This document shows positions 32,543-40,834 of a stretch of 64,000 nucleotides of DNA, in pieces. The stretch comes from Hoeflea phototrophica DFL-43 (GTDB taxonomy: Bacteria; Pseudomonadota; Alphaproteobacteria; Rhizobiales; Rhizobiaceae). The notes beneath the pieces are model-generated. The model had not been told where the DNA came from. It saw only the letters and a list, made by a program, of their open reading frames with translations, and did no database searches. The DNA is taken from positions 3,979,853 to 4,043,852 of the forward strand of contig NZ_CM002917.1 in the NCBI RefSeq assembly GCF_000154705.2. Reading direction: 5' to 3'. Position 1 is the stretch's first letter, and each line of letters begins with the position of its first letter. A program made the position numbers and the translations under genes.

Positions 32543-35134
32543 TCAGTTCTGCACCAGGGCTGGCGGAGGCGGCGGCAATTGTGCTGGATCAATTGGCTGG
32601 CCCAAGGCTTGTCCCGCCGCGGGCAGATTGAGCGGTGGCGGCAGGGGATTTCCGTTCAATCCATTCACCCGCACGGGCACAGGCTCGTAGGAACTCTGTC
32701 CCAGCGGAAGCGCGGCATCTACGTTCTCATAGCCGTTGAGCCCATTTCCGGCATCATTGCGGTCGCGCAGATCGAAACCTTGAACCCGATCATATTGCCC
32801 GTCCTGTAGCGGCGCTGGAAGCAGGTTCAATGCGCCGTAGGGGTTGGCACCATATTGACCGATCTCGATTCCTGGCTGTCGATATTGCGGAGCTCCGGTG
32901 TCAACCGGCTGATAGGGGTTGCCGGCATTGAGCTGAGCATCTTGATAGTTCGGGTCATTCTGCAACAGCGGGCGCTGATATTGCGGCTGTTGCCCGTAAA
33001 CGGGCGTGACACCTGGAGGCACATTTGGCTGTGCGGCGTTGGGGTTCAAAGGCAGAGTTTGGTACGGATTTTGTCCATATTGACCAATCTCGATTCCTGG
33101 CTGTCGATATTGCGGAGCGCCGGTGTCAACCGGCTGATAGGGGTCGCCGGCATTGAGCCGAGCATCTTGATAATTCGGGTCATTCTGCAACAGCGGGCGC
33201 TGGTATTGCGGCTGTTGCCCGTAAACGGGCGTGACACCTGGAGGCACATTTGGCTGTGCGGCGTTGGGGTTCAAAGGCAGAGTTTGGTACGGATTTTGTC
33301 CATATTGACCAATCTCGATTCCTGGCTGTCGATATTGCGGAGCGCCGGTGTCAACCGGCTGATAGGGGTTGCCGGCATTGAGCCGAGCATCTTGATAGTT
33401 CGGGTCATTCTGCAACAGCGGGCGCTGATATTGCGGCTGTTGCCCGTATACAGGCCTCACCCCGGGGGGCACAGCCGGCTGTCCGGCAATTTGTGCACCA
33501 GCAGGCAGCGCTTGATAGGGATCGCCCTGGCCATTGAGGCCGGTTATGGGCAGCGGCAATGGCGCGCCATTGGCGTTTTGCGGCGTTAAAGCAGGCTGGC
33601 CGTAGTCCGCTTGCCCAATTTGTGGGTTGTCAGGCAGCGGCTGGTAGCTACCGTCTTGACCGAACTGTGCCGGACGTGGTGGCACGGGCGGCGGTGGCAG
33701 CGTCGCCGTGTCAATGGGTCGAACGTTCTGGCCGTTGTCTGGAAGGTTCAACGGCGGCGGCAGAGGGTTGCCATTTTGCGCATTGGCGGGTAGCGCCTGA
33801 TAATTGTCGCCTAGTCCTAATTGCGCCGGGCGCGGTGGCACGGGCGGCGGAGGCAGCGTTGCCGTGTCGATGGGTCGAGCGTTCTGGCCGTTGTCTGGAA
33901 GGTTCAACGGCGGCGGCAGAGGGTTGCCATTTTGCGCATTGGCGGGCAGCGCCTGATAATTGTCGCCTTGTCCTAATTGCGCCGGGCGCGGTGGCACGGG
34001 CGGCGGAGGCAGCGTTGCCGTGTCGATGGGTCGAGCGTTCTGGCCGTTGTCTGGAAGGTTCAACGGCAACGGCAGAGGGTTGCCATTTTGCGCATTGGCG
34101 GGCAGCGGCTGATAATTGTCGCCTTGTCCTAATTGCGCCGGGCGCGGTGGCACGGGCGGCGCCAGGGGCAAAACGCCATAGGGGTTTTGCGCATTCTGCT
34201 GGGGCCCAAGACCATAATTGGCCGGCAGTGCCGGAGCCGGAGCCAAATCATAGGCATTATTGTTCACACGCTCCGGCGGGGCTGCGCCATAGGGATTAAG
34301 CGGTGATGGGACGTCGCCATAGCTCCCGCCATCATTGCCCGTAGGTGGTGGCAACAAATCATAGCCGGAGCCCGCATTTTGCGCCGGTGGCGGGGCTGCA
34401 CCATAGGGATTTAGCGGTGATGGGGCGTTGCCATAGCCCCCGCCATCATTGCCGGCAGGTGGTGGCAACAAATCATAGCCGGAGCCCGCATTTTGCGCCG
34501 GTGGTGGCGCGACACCATACGGATTCCCACCATTGGCCGGGGGCGGTGCGATCGCGTAGCCACCATTGCCGGTTGGCCCGATCTGTGGCACCGTATCATA
34601 GGGATTGTTTACAGCTGGCCGGCCATCATTGCCCGTCTGAAACCCGCCTTGGTTGTTTGATGGCGCATCGTAACCATTGCCCGAGGGGATGGAACCATAG
34701 CCGCCACCGGACGGGACCGCGCCATAGCCGCCATCGTTGACCGTTCCGTTTCCGCGGTCAGCCTGTGAGGGCACGGCACCATAGCCGTCGTCTCCGGGGC
34801 GTTGGTTTTGGCCGCGATTACCCTGGGCGTCGCCGCCGAAGCCGCCATTGTCACGATCAATGTTGTTCGGCCGCGAGCCCGGGCTCCATGTTGAACTAGA
34901 GCCGCCGTTTTTGGCGCGGTCCCGTAGCCGCGCGCGTTCCGCCGCAGTCATATTGACGTTGTGAATATAGCGGTCAGCCTTTTGGATCGTTTGCTTCAAG
35001 TCCAATCCCGCAACCGGAAAAGAATGGGCGGGCAGCACTGTGCCGCCTGCCAGAAGTGCTGAACAAACCGTGCCCAGCATGATGTTCTTGTACGAAACGA
35101 CAAGCGACGTCTGGACCTTGGACTGTGCGATCAT
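32543..35134 (-). CDS. Large exported Pro/Tyr/Asn/Gln-rich repeat protein
   Basis: The 863-residue product has an N-terminal export segment (IMLGTVCSALLAGGTVLPAHS), a short helical part (TIQKADRYIHNVNMTAAERA) and then about 770 residues of low-complexity repeats. By eye there are 26 copies of Tyr-x-x-x-Pro (YGAVP, YDLLP, YGAAP, YQALP, YQTLP), four copies of PPVPPRPAQ (a PxxPxR, SH3-ligand form) and three repeat families of 38, 52 and 75 residues. It has no enzymatic domain. It is followed 2 nt later by another exported protein gene, and preceded 21 nt upstream by the 754-residue gene. It could be a surface fibre, matrix protein or adaptor-binding effector; none is shown. Confidence 0.75.
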   Translation of the reverse strand: MIAQSKVQTSLVVSYKNIMLGTVCSALLAGGTVLPAHSFPVAGLDLKQTIQKADRYIHNVNMTAAERARLRDRAKNGGSSSTWSPGSRPNNIDRDNGGFGGDAQGNRGQNQRPGDDGYGAVPSQADRGNGTVNDGGYGAVPSGGGYGSIPSGNGYDAPSNNQGGFQTGNDGRPAVNNPYDTVPQIGPTGNGGYAIAPPPANGGNPYGVAPPPAQNAGSGYDLLPPPAGNDGGGYGNAPSPLNPYGAAPPPAQNAGSGYDLLPPPTGNDGGSYGDVPSPLNPYGAAPPERVNNNAYDLAPAPALPANYGLGPQQNAQNPYGVLPLAPPVPPRPAQLGQGDNYQPLPANAQNGNPLPLPLNLPDNGQNARPIDTATLPPPPVPPRPAQLGQGDNYQALPANAQNGNPLPPPLNLPDNGQNARPIDTATLPPPPVPPRPAQLGLGDNYQALPANAQNGNPLPPPLNLPDNGQNVRPIDTATLPPPPVPPRPAQFGQDGSYQPLPDNPQIGQADYGQPALTPQNANGAPLPLPITGLNGQGDPYQALPAGAQIAGQPAVPPGVRPVYGQQPQYQRPLLQNDPNYQDARLNAGNPYQPVDTGAPQYRQPGIEIGQYGQNPYQTLPLNPNAAQPNVPPGVTPVYGQQPQYQRPLLQNDPNYQDARLNAGDPYQPVDTGAPQYRQPGIEIGQYGQNPYQTLPLNPNAAQPNVPPGVTPVYGQQPQYQRPLLQNDPNYQDAQLNAGNPYQPVDTGAPQYRQPGIEIGQYGANPYGALNLLPAPLQDGQYDRVQGFDLRDRNDAGNGLNGYENVDAALPLGQSSYEPVPVRVNGLNGNPLPPPLNLPAAGQALGQPIDPAQLPPPPPALVQN
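32863..33540. repeat. Tandem repeat, 225-bp unit, three copies
   Basis: Three nearly identical units within the large repeat gene start at about 32863, 33088 and 33313 (TCTCGATTCCTGGCTGTCGA marks each). The unit is 225 bp, 75 codons, so copy number changes keep the frame. The protein unit contains PVYGQQPQYQRPLLQNDPNY and YQPVDTGAPQYRQPGIEI. High DNA identity suggests recent duplication. Confidence 0.85.
33660..34165. repeat. Tandem repeat, 156-bp unit, about three copies
   Basis: GTTCTGGCCGTTGTCTGGAA recurs at 33725, 33881 and 34037, giving a 156-bp (52-codon) unit in frame. The protein unit contains LPPPPVPPRPAQLGQGDNYQ and ALPANAQNGNPLPPPLNLPD. Copies differ by only a few bases. Confidence 0.85.
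34270..34520. repeat. Tandem repeat, 114-bp unit, about two copies
   Basis: GCAACAAATCATAGCCGGAG recurs at 34351 and 34465, a 114-bp (38-codon) period. The unit encodes NPYGAAPPPAQNAGSGYDLL and a Gly-rich spacer. It belongs to the same gene as the 225- and 156-bp arrays. Confidence 0.8.
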
Positions 35135-35155
35135 GGCTGATTCCTTTTCGCAGCT

Positions 35156-37420
35156 TCAATTCAAAAATGGCTTGAGTTGAGAAACATCGGCCCGAAGGTT
35201 GATGATGAATTGGCCAGAGCCGCCATAGGGTACGGCCTTAATGGTGTGTTTGCGCACTATGGCTTGGTCATTAAGCGAGGAATTGAAATCCCATAGGTCG
35301 GGACGATAGACAAACTCAAAGCCGCCTTTGAATTGCTCCCAGAACGTTTCGGATTCTGTCGCATTGGTGTTTCGAACGTCCTGTATATCGACCGCATGAA
35401 GATTAAAGCCGACATACATGCCAATATTGACCATCCCATGAGCGGAAGAGTTTTCGTCCCACACGATCTGGGAAGGATCGATCACATAAACCGAGTCGGT
35501 CAACATCAGTGGCATGTCGAGCGAGATGTCTTTCAAATTGCGGACCGTGTTGTCCTCGGGAACCCATAGGTCCTGCGGCCCTGAATAGGTGCAATTATCT
35601 GCACGGGACACAGTGACCGCCAGACCACATCCTTCCCATTTGTAGGAGACACCGCCGCGGTCAAAGCCACCCGAAATACGGTAGTCATAGGCTTGGTAAC
35701 TGGCATTGGTTCCGCGCGAGGACGAAAAGTTCCCGCCCAAGGATTCAAGGCTTAGGTCGAATCCAACTGTTTGGTCGGAGCTCACTCCCGCATCTGTCAC
35801 GCTGTTGATATTGGCAGGGGAATGTCGAATCGCCTGAGCACCAGTAAGCCACATACCAACGTTGGCACCGGCAAGATAGTAAGTGTTTTCAGTATCGGTG
35901 ATCTGCGGCTTAAGTCCATTTTCAAGGATGCTAAGGCTCGTGCCGTCCGACGTCTTTACGCGGACATAAAGCTTTCCGTTTTCCGCCCAGGCATACACCT
36001 CGGGACGCAGTTGCAATTGGACATTGAAATTACCGCCATCCTTTGATTGGAAGGGGCCTTTGACGAACGCCGGATAGGGTGTCACATCATAGTTGAACCG
36101 CACACCATGGACGTCGGGGATCGGCTCTTCCGCTGGATTGACCCCAAGACGCATGACCATCTGGTCGCTTCCGTTTCCGCCGCTCGATATCCAAGGTTGG
36201 CGCGCCCGATCAATACGAGCCTTCTCTTCAGCTTCCAGAGCGGCACGCTTTTCTTCCGAAATGCTGCGCTCAAGTTCATTGATGTTATCATTCAACTCGG
36301 AGAAGGCAGGCGCCAGATCTTGCATGACACCCATCAGTTCGCGCATATCCCGGACAGTATGCGCAAACCAAACGCCTTGATAAGCGGCGGACACTTCCCC
36401 GGCCAAGACCGACAGTCCGCCATCTTTGCCGGAAAGGTATAGCGAAGGGTTGGACACTGGATGAAATGACACAAGATCCCCGCGGGGTTCTTTGGTCCAC
36501 TGGCCCAGCTCCGAATTTAGGCCTTCGGGGCCAAATCGGACCTGCGCCCCGCCAGATGCACCCCGGTCAATGTAAAGCGCTTTGTCAGGGAATTGGACAT
36601 TACGGATAACAAGCCGGTTGGTTCCCTCGATTTCCTCCAGGAACCACGTACCATTGCTGAGATTTTGTTTGATCGGCACGTAGTCGATCTCACCGTGTAC
36701 GTTGACCATGAGTGCACTTGTTCCAGTTCCCGGCCAAATCATATAGGAGGTAAGCGGGCTTTCAGCCCATGGCCGATCACTAAATGATTGGCGTTGAGGC
36801 ATTGCGGCAAATTCAGCATTCTGACGCGGCACCGCCTCATCGGCGCTTATCGGTGGCGGTGAGCCGGGACCAACGGCTGGCGCTGCATTCGGATCAACCG
36901 TTGGCGGCAATGTTTGCGCGACTTGGCCCTGCTGTTGCGCAGGTGGAAGTTGCGGCTGGGCCTGCTGTTGCGGCGCTTGAATACCCGCGCGGGCCAAAAG
37001 CTCTGGGCCAAGAGGAATAGTAATGGTCTGACCAAGCGAACCGGTAATAGTATGGGTCGCCAAAATAGTTTGGCCCGCATAACCGAAGGCAAGCTGGTCT
37101 GCAAACTGGGTCTGATAGTCATAGCTCATATTGGGTCCCAGCGTTCCCAATAGCTGGTAGGCGCCGTTGCGAACGACCAGAATGTCGATGGGAACGCCGG
37201 TCCGGTTTTCAAACCGATTGACCACAAAACTCTGCTGCTGGCCTTGTGGCGGCAGCAGTTGCGCCAATTGGATCGGCGCGGCGCTCACTGGTTTAGTGTC
37301 CGATTCCGAAATATCGCTGGCGATTGCATTGGTGCCGATAACGCCGGCAAGCAAGCCTAACGCAGAAACTGTCGTGCAGGCGATCAATTTGGTTTGAAGA
37401 GAGGTGAGCCGTCGAGCCAT
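35156..37420 (-). CDS. Large exported protein with VHL-beta-like domain
   Basis: The start at 37420 (MARRLTSLQTKLIACTTVSA) gives a signal peptide and about 754 residues. Residues about 45-125 (FVVNRFENRTGVPIDILVVR, GTLGPNMSYDYQTQFADQLA) resemble the small VHL-type beta domain. A Gln/Pro linker follows (QAPQQQAQPQLPPAQQQ), then a possible beta-trefoil-like part (NGTWFLEEIEGTNRLVIRN), a charged helix (ELERSISEEKRAALEAEEKA) and a C-terminal strand-rich domain of about 330 residues with two Cys (WEGCGLAVTVSRADNCTYSG). Family not recognised. It lies 21 nt upstream of the repeat-protein gene and is divergent from the gene at 37794. Confidence 0.7.
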   Translation of the reverse strand: MARRLTSLQTKLIACTTVSALGLLAGVIGTNAIASDISESDTKPVSAAPIQLAQLLPPQGQQQSFVVNRFENRTGVPIDILVVRNGAYQLLGTLGPNMSYDYQTQFADQLAFGYAGQTILATHTITGSLGQTITIPLGPELLARAGIQAPQQQAQPQLPPAQQQGQVAQTLPPTVDPNAAPAVGPGSPPPISADEAVPRQNAEFAAMPQRQSFSDRPWAESPLTSYMIWPGTGTSALMVNVHGEIDYVPIKQNLSNGTWFLEEIEGTNRLVIRNVQFPDKALYIDRGASGGAQVRFGPEGLNSELGQWTKEPRGDLVSFHPVSNPSLYLSGKDGGLSVLAGEVSAAYQGVWFAHTVRDMRELMGVMQDLAPAFSELNDNINELERSISEEKRAALEAEEKARIDRARQPWISSGGNGSDQMVMRLGVNPAEEPIPDVHGVRFNYDVTPYPAFVKGPFQSKDGGNFNVQLQLRPEVYAWAENGKLYVRVKTSDGTSLSILENGLKPQITDTENTYYLAGANVGMWLTGAQAIRHSPANINSVTDAGVSSDQTVGFDLSLESLGGNFSSSRGTNASYQAYDYRISGGFDRGGVSYKWEGCGLAVTVSRADNCTYSGPQDLWVPEDNTVRNLKDISLDMPLMLTDSVYVIDPSQIVWDENSSAHGMVNIGMYVGFNLHAVDIQDVRNTNATESETFWEQFKGGFEFVYRPDLWDFNSSLNDQAIVRKHTIKAVPYGGSGQFIINLRADVSQLKPFLN

Positions 37421-37793
37421 CGTGTTTCGTTCCCTTAATAACGCAAATTGCTCACAAGTTACCAAAATGAAGATGACTGGAAGGAAGCACTCGGATGTTC
37501 AACCTACGCGCTTAATAATCCAGAATGCACCTTTTGCTCCAAACAGATTGAGCATTGCGTGGCACAACAAATTGGTCTGCGAAAAGCGTGTTGCTGATAC
37601 AAAATGCATTGACATTCGCTTTACGTAGATGTCGATCTAGGCAGTACAATATGAACGGGTGCTGAATGTCAAATTCATGTTGCATTCAAAAAACCTATGA
37701 CTTTAAATGTTATCAATAGCGCGCTGGTACCATCATATTAGTGCAGCCAAAACAGTGATTTGCAAAGTCAAATATTTGAGTGGGAGGCATCAG
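37421..37793. promoter_or_regulatory. Divergent promoter region inside the exported-protein island
   Basis: The 373 bp separate the minus-strand genes (from 37420) and plus-strand genes (from 37794) of the island, so both sets are probably controlled here. A possible -35 TTGACA lies at 37609-37614, but no good -10 was found. The stretch is rather AT-rich; no gene or clear palindrome is seen. Confidence 0.45.
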
Positions 37794-38810
37794 ATGTCTA
37801 ACGGACATGGTTCCAAAAAAGCGCTTGTCGGTGCGTGTCTTTTTGTATTCATCTCGGGCACGGCGATGGCACAAAACAACAGTTATGGTCAGCAACTCCA
37901 AGGCCAGCCTTTACAAGGTCAACCCTTGCAGGGCCAGCCTCTACAAGGTCAACCACCGCAGGGCCAACCGTTGCAAGGCCAGCAAGGTAATCAACAGCAA
38001 GCACAGCAAGTCCAGTTACGGGCCGTTAACGCGTTCAATGAGGCCGTCGACGTATATCGCGTCAACCCTTCGACCAATCAGCCCGAACCCATAGGGCAGA
38101 TTGCGCCAGGACAAAGCCGGGACCTCACAACCGCCACCGGTGCATCTTGGATTTTCGGCATCAATCGCACACCGGTTATGAATTACCGGATTCAGCCTGG
38201 TGCCTATCAAGAAATAACAATTGCCCCGCAGGGCCAGCAACGATCACCGCTTATTCTCGCTCAGCCGCCGGTAGCCGGTGGACAAGCGTTGCAGGGCCAG
38301 CAGGCACCGCAAGTTTCATCCATACCGCCCGGGTTGGCGACATCGACCTTGACGATGGACTCCTGCATGGCCGGCGCGCTTACTGATCAGGCGATGCGGG
38401 AGATCTGTGCATATCTTGATGTCCTAAAAGCCTCCAACCCTCTTGCCTATCAGCTTTATGAGCAGCAGGCCTTGGCCCGCCGCCAAGTTAATCCCCAGCA
38501 AGGGCAAGGTAACAAGAATTTCTCAAATCAAAATCTAAATCCCGCTCCGCCAATCCAGCAACAGGGTAATTTCCCAGAAGCAGCTTCTTGGGGCGGCATT
38601 GTTCGTAGCGGTCCGACCATGGAGTCGCAACGCCTCGATAGTCTTTCGGAAGGAGAGCCGATCACGCTTTTACAAAACACGGGCGTTGATATGGGCGGCT
38701 ACCCTTGGTTTCAAATCCGCTATCGCGATGGGCGCGGCGGCTATCAATGGGGTGGAATTATTTGCGGTCGCTCGCAGCTAATTCCAGGCACATATGAAAC
38801 CTGTCGCTAA
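37794..38810 (+). CDS. Exported protein with Gln/Pro repeats, VHL-beta-like and SH3 domains
   Basis: Start at 37794 (MSNGHGSKKALVGACLFVFI) with GGGAGG ahead. After the signal peptide (cut near GTAMA-QNN) come five or six QGQPL repeats, then a VHL-beta-like domain (VNAFNEAVDVYRVNPSTN, PIGQIAPGQSRDLTTATGAS), a helical Cys-containing part (SCMAGALTDQAMREICAYLD), a Gln-rich linker, and a C-terminal bacterial SH3-type domain (GIVRSGPTMESQRLDSLSEG, YPWFQIRYRDGRGGYQWGGI). The SH3 part is typical of periplasmic wall-binding modules. It is followed 3 nt later by the 38814 gene. Function unknown. Confidence 0.72.
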   Translation: MSNGHGSKKALVGACLFVFISGTAMAQNNSYGQQLQGQPLQGQPLQGQPLQGQPPQGQPLQGQQGNQQQAQQVQLRAVNAFNEAVDVYRVNPSTNQPEPIGQIAPGQSRDLTTATGASWIFGINRTPVMNYRIQPGAYQEITIAPQGQQRSPLILAQPPVAGGQALQGQQAPQVSSIPPGLATSTLTMDSCMAGALTDQAMREICAYLDVLKASNPLAYQLYEQQALARRQVNPQQGQGNKNFSNQNLNPAPPIQQQGNFPEAASWGGIVRSGPTMESQRLDSLSEGEPITLLQNTGVDMGGYPWFQIRYRDGRGGYQWGGIICGRSQLIPGTYETCR

Positions 38811-38813
38811 CCA

Positions 38814-39755
38814 ATGAAGAGGCTCTCCATGACTTTCGTTTTGTCAAAACTCATCAAGTCAGCGATTGCCACTTCAGCCGCGGGCTTGATTGTGAGCGCA
38901 AACATGATGGCGCCCAGCCAAGCTCTTTCCTTGGTGGCTCCGCCTGGTTGGCAAGTGTCCGGTGAAGGCACCGATGTGAAGGCTTATTATTGCCAAAACA
39001 ACAGCTGCGCAGGGTTGGAACTCATCTGCACCGGATACGGTGTCCCTGCCATCATGCGCGCGACAGGTCTGGCCAGATCAGTGCATTTACCAGGTGGTAC
39101 AGAATTGACCATTGAGGTGGATAACGTGCCTTACTCTTTCGCGACCACTATGGGATTTGTTGAGGGAAACGGAATCGTACCGCAGTTTCAGCTAAAAGGC
39201 AGCGAACCGATTGTGGAAGCGCTGTCGTCTGGACATGAAGCACGCCTTACAATGAATGAGCGCGAAGCATTTATCAGCTTGGAAGGTTCACGCAAAGCCT
39301 TGCAAACTTTTGGCAGGGAGTGCGGCTGGGACGGCTTTCAAAGCTTTCCAAGCGTGCACGAGCAGCGCGCGGCAAATCTTGCCCAAGCCGCGTCTTTGCC
39401 AAACGGGTCTCGCTTGAGCCCCTACCAGTACGGCACCCCGACCGAGCAAGTGTTGCAATGCGCCGACTATCCACCGCTCAATGGCCAAGTCGTCCGGCTC
39501 AATCAACAGTTCGCCAATTCTGGCGATGTTATGATCCAGTTTCCTGATTTTGAGGATGGTTCGCGTTCGTTTTCACCGCCGCTCATGTCGTCCATGACGC
39601 CGTTTGGCGATACGTTCACAGACAGAGAAGCGCTGCAAGGCGGCTATGTCAGCGATTGGGAAATCGTTATCAACGAGCTCGGTGACGGATCGACAGTTTG
39701 GGATATGATGGTGCCTGACTATGGCTCAATCAGCTGCCAAACGCGCCGGCTCTAG
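38814..39755 (+). CDS. Exported protein, unrecognised, IalB-like pattern
   Basis: The 313-residue product has a signal peptide (LIKSAIATSAAGLIVSANMM). MKRLSM at 38814 or the ATG at 38829 may start it. The mature part (YCQNNSCAGLELICTGYGV, then EALSSGHEARLTMNEREAFI, SLEGSRKALQTFGRECGW) has a strand-rich layout ending in a SLxGS-helix-Cys pattern as in IalB-type and some lysozyme-inhibitor proteins. The C-terminal half contains LQCADYPPLNGQVVRLNQQF. It lies 3 nt after the SH3-domain gene, so they are co-transcribed. Not assigned to a family. Confidence 0.7.
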   Translation: MKRLSMTFVLSKLIKSAIATSAAGLIVSANMMAPSQALSLVAPPGWQVSGEGTDVKAYYCQNNSCAGLELICTGYGVPAIMRATGLARSVHLPGGTELTIEVDNVPYSFATTMGFVEGNGIVPQFQLKGSEPIVEALSSGHEARLTMNEREAFISLEGSRKALQTFGRECGWDGFQSFPSVHEQRAANLAQAASLPNGSRLSPYQYGTPTEQVLQCADYPPLNGQVVRLNQQFANSGDVMIQFPDFEDGSRSFSPPLMSSMTPFGDTFTDREALQGGYVSDWEIVINELGDGSTVWDMMVPDYGSISCQTRRL

Positions 39756-40007
39756 TTTTCTGCAAACACAATAATATCATCGTGGAGAGTTAGCTGGGGT
39801 TTCGAACATCGAAGTCCAGCTGGACACCCGCAAGAACTGGGTGATTTCGACCGCGCTCTCACTGGTTGGATGGGGAATTGGGGGTTTGTCGTTGAGAGGT
39901 GTCGGCTATGGCTTGTTGATTTCCACTCAGAATTGAGCCCTATGGCCGCGCCTTGCGAAGCATTCGATGGAACCGGTGGCACCACGGCCGATCCCGGCAT
40001 GCTCGCT
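39756..40007. other. Short region between the exported-protein island and IS6
   Basis: No intact gene is seen in these 252 bp. A plus-strand stretch reads WVISTALSLVGWGIGGLSL before a stop near 39936, which might be the tail of a deleted membrane-protein gene, but it is too short to identify. Confidence 0.3.
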
Positions 40008-40834
40008 GGTAGCGTCGCCTTAACTGGGGTCGGGACAGAAATAGCCGCGATGGGGCCTGTCTATGCCGCGGTCGCCAAGGCGATTTCGCGCCACGTATTC
40101 ATGGTGGCGTTTCGCAGTTTGCGATGTTCAGCAGCGCTCTTCCGGTCGCGGTGAAGACGGAAGAGGTTGGCGATCTGGCCATGAACGGAGACAAAGCGCT
40201 GGCATTGTCCTGCCGACTTAAACCGGATCATACCTCGTTCTCGTCGTCGCACAACCAGATGCGAATTCTCCGCCCGGTTATTCAAACCCTTATGCGAACG
40301 ATGCTCGACACCGGGCATGATTTTCCTTTTGGCTGCGTCGTAGGATCTGAGCTTGTCAGTGATCATGACACGCGGCGTGACGCACTGGCCCTTCAGTAGC
40401 TTTCGCATCAGCCGAAGGGCCGCCTTCTTGTTCCGGCGGCTCTGAATCAGGGCATCGAGAACATAACCATCTGCGTCGACGGCGCGCCACAGCCAGTATT
40501 TCTTGCCCTTGATGGCAACGACCATCTCGTCCAGATGCCATTTGTCGGCAAAACTTCCCCTCGAACGCCGCCGGATGGACCGGGCATAGTGCTGGCCAAA
40601 CTTGCCAGCCCATTCCGCGACAGTCTGGAACGAGACTTCAATGCCGCGTTCAGCCAGCAAATCTTCGACATGACGCAAGCTCAGCGGAAAGCGGAAGTAG
40701 AGCCACACCGCATGCGCTATGATCTCAGCAGGAAAACGATGACGCTTATAGCGCAGCGTCGTTACATCGGGCGTCGGGTTCGGGTTCGGGTTCATGCCGT
40801 TAAATACCGACGCAAATGTTAAGGCGACGCTACC
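40008..40834 (-). mobile_element. IS6-family insertion sequence, divergent copy 3
   Basis: An 827-bp element with perfect 17-bp inverted repeats: GGTAGCGTCGCCTTAAC at 40008 and GTTAAGGCGACGCTACC ending at 40834. It carries one transposase gene. It is clearly a different lineage from the pair at 26783 and 54104, whose ends are GGCGTCGCCTTAAC. No 8-bp target duplication is visible (left TGCTCGCT, right TAGCAACT). Confidence 0.9.
40061..40795 (-). CDS. IS6-family transposase
   Basis: I start at 40795 (MNPNPNPTPDVTTLRYKRHR); the frame is open to 40879, but that passes through the inverted repeat into flanking DNA. The 244-residue product has the IS6 order: RFPAEIIAHAVWLYFRFPLS, FADKWHLDEMVVAIKGKKYW (first Asp), VMITDKLRSYDAAKRK (second Asp) and NNRAENSHLVVRRRERGM (Glu). 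All DDE residues are present, so it may be active. Replicative transposition of this family creates deletions and cointegrates, which fits the rearranged surroundings. Confidence 0.9.
   Translation of the reverse strand: MNPNPNPTPDVTTLRYKRHRFPAEIIAHAVWLYFRFPLSLRHVEDLLAERGIEVSFQTVAEWAGKFGQHYARSIRRRSRGSFADKWHLDEMVVAIKGKKYWLWRAVDADGYVLDALIQSRRNKKAALRLMRKLLKGQCVTPRVMITDKLRSYDAAKRKIMPGVEHRSHKGLNNRAENSHLVVRRRERGMIRFKSAGQCQRFVSVHGQIANLFRLHRDRKSAAEHRKLRNATMNTWREIALATAA

Noticed and set aside
32855..34299. Long plus-strand open frames antisense to the large repeat gene
   Set aside because: They repeat with the same period as the minus-strand gene; the minus strand has the signal peptide, coherent motifs and operon context.
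32863..34520. Possible CRISPR-like repeat arrays
   Set aside because: Units are 114-225 bp contiguous and in frame within a coding gene, without short repeats separated by unique spacers.
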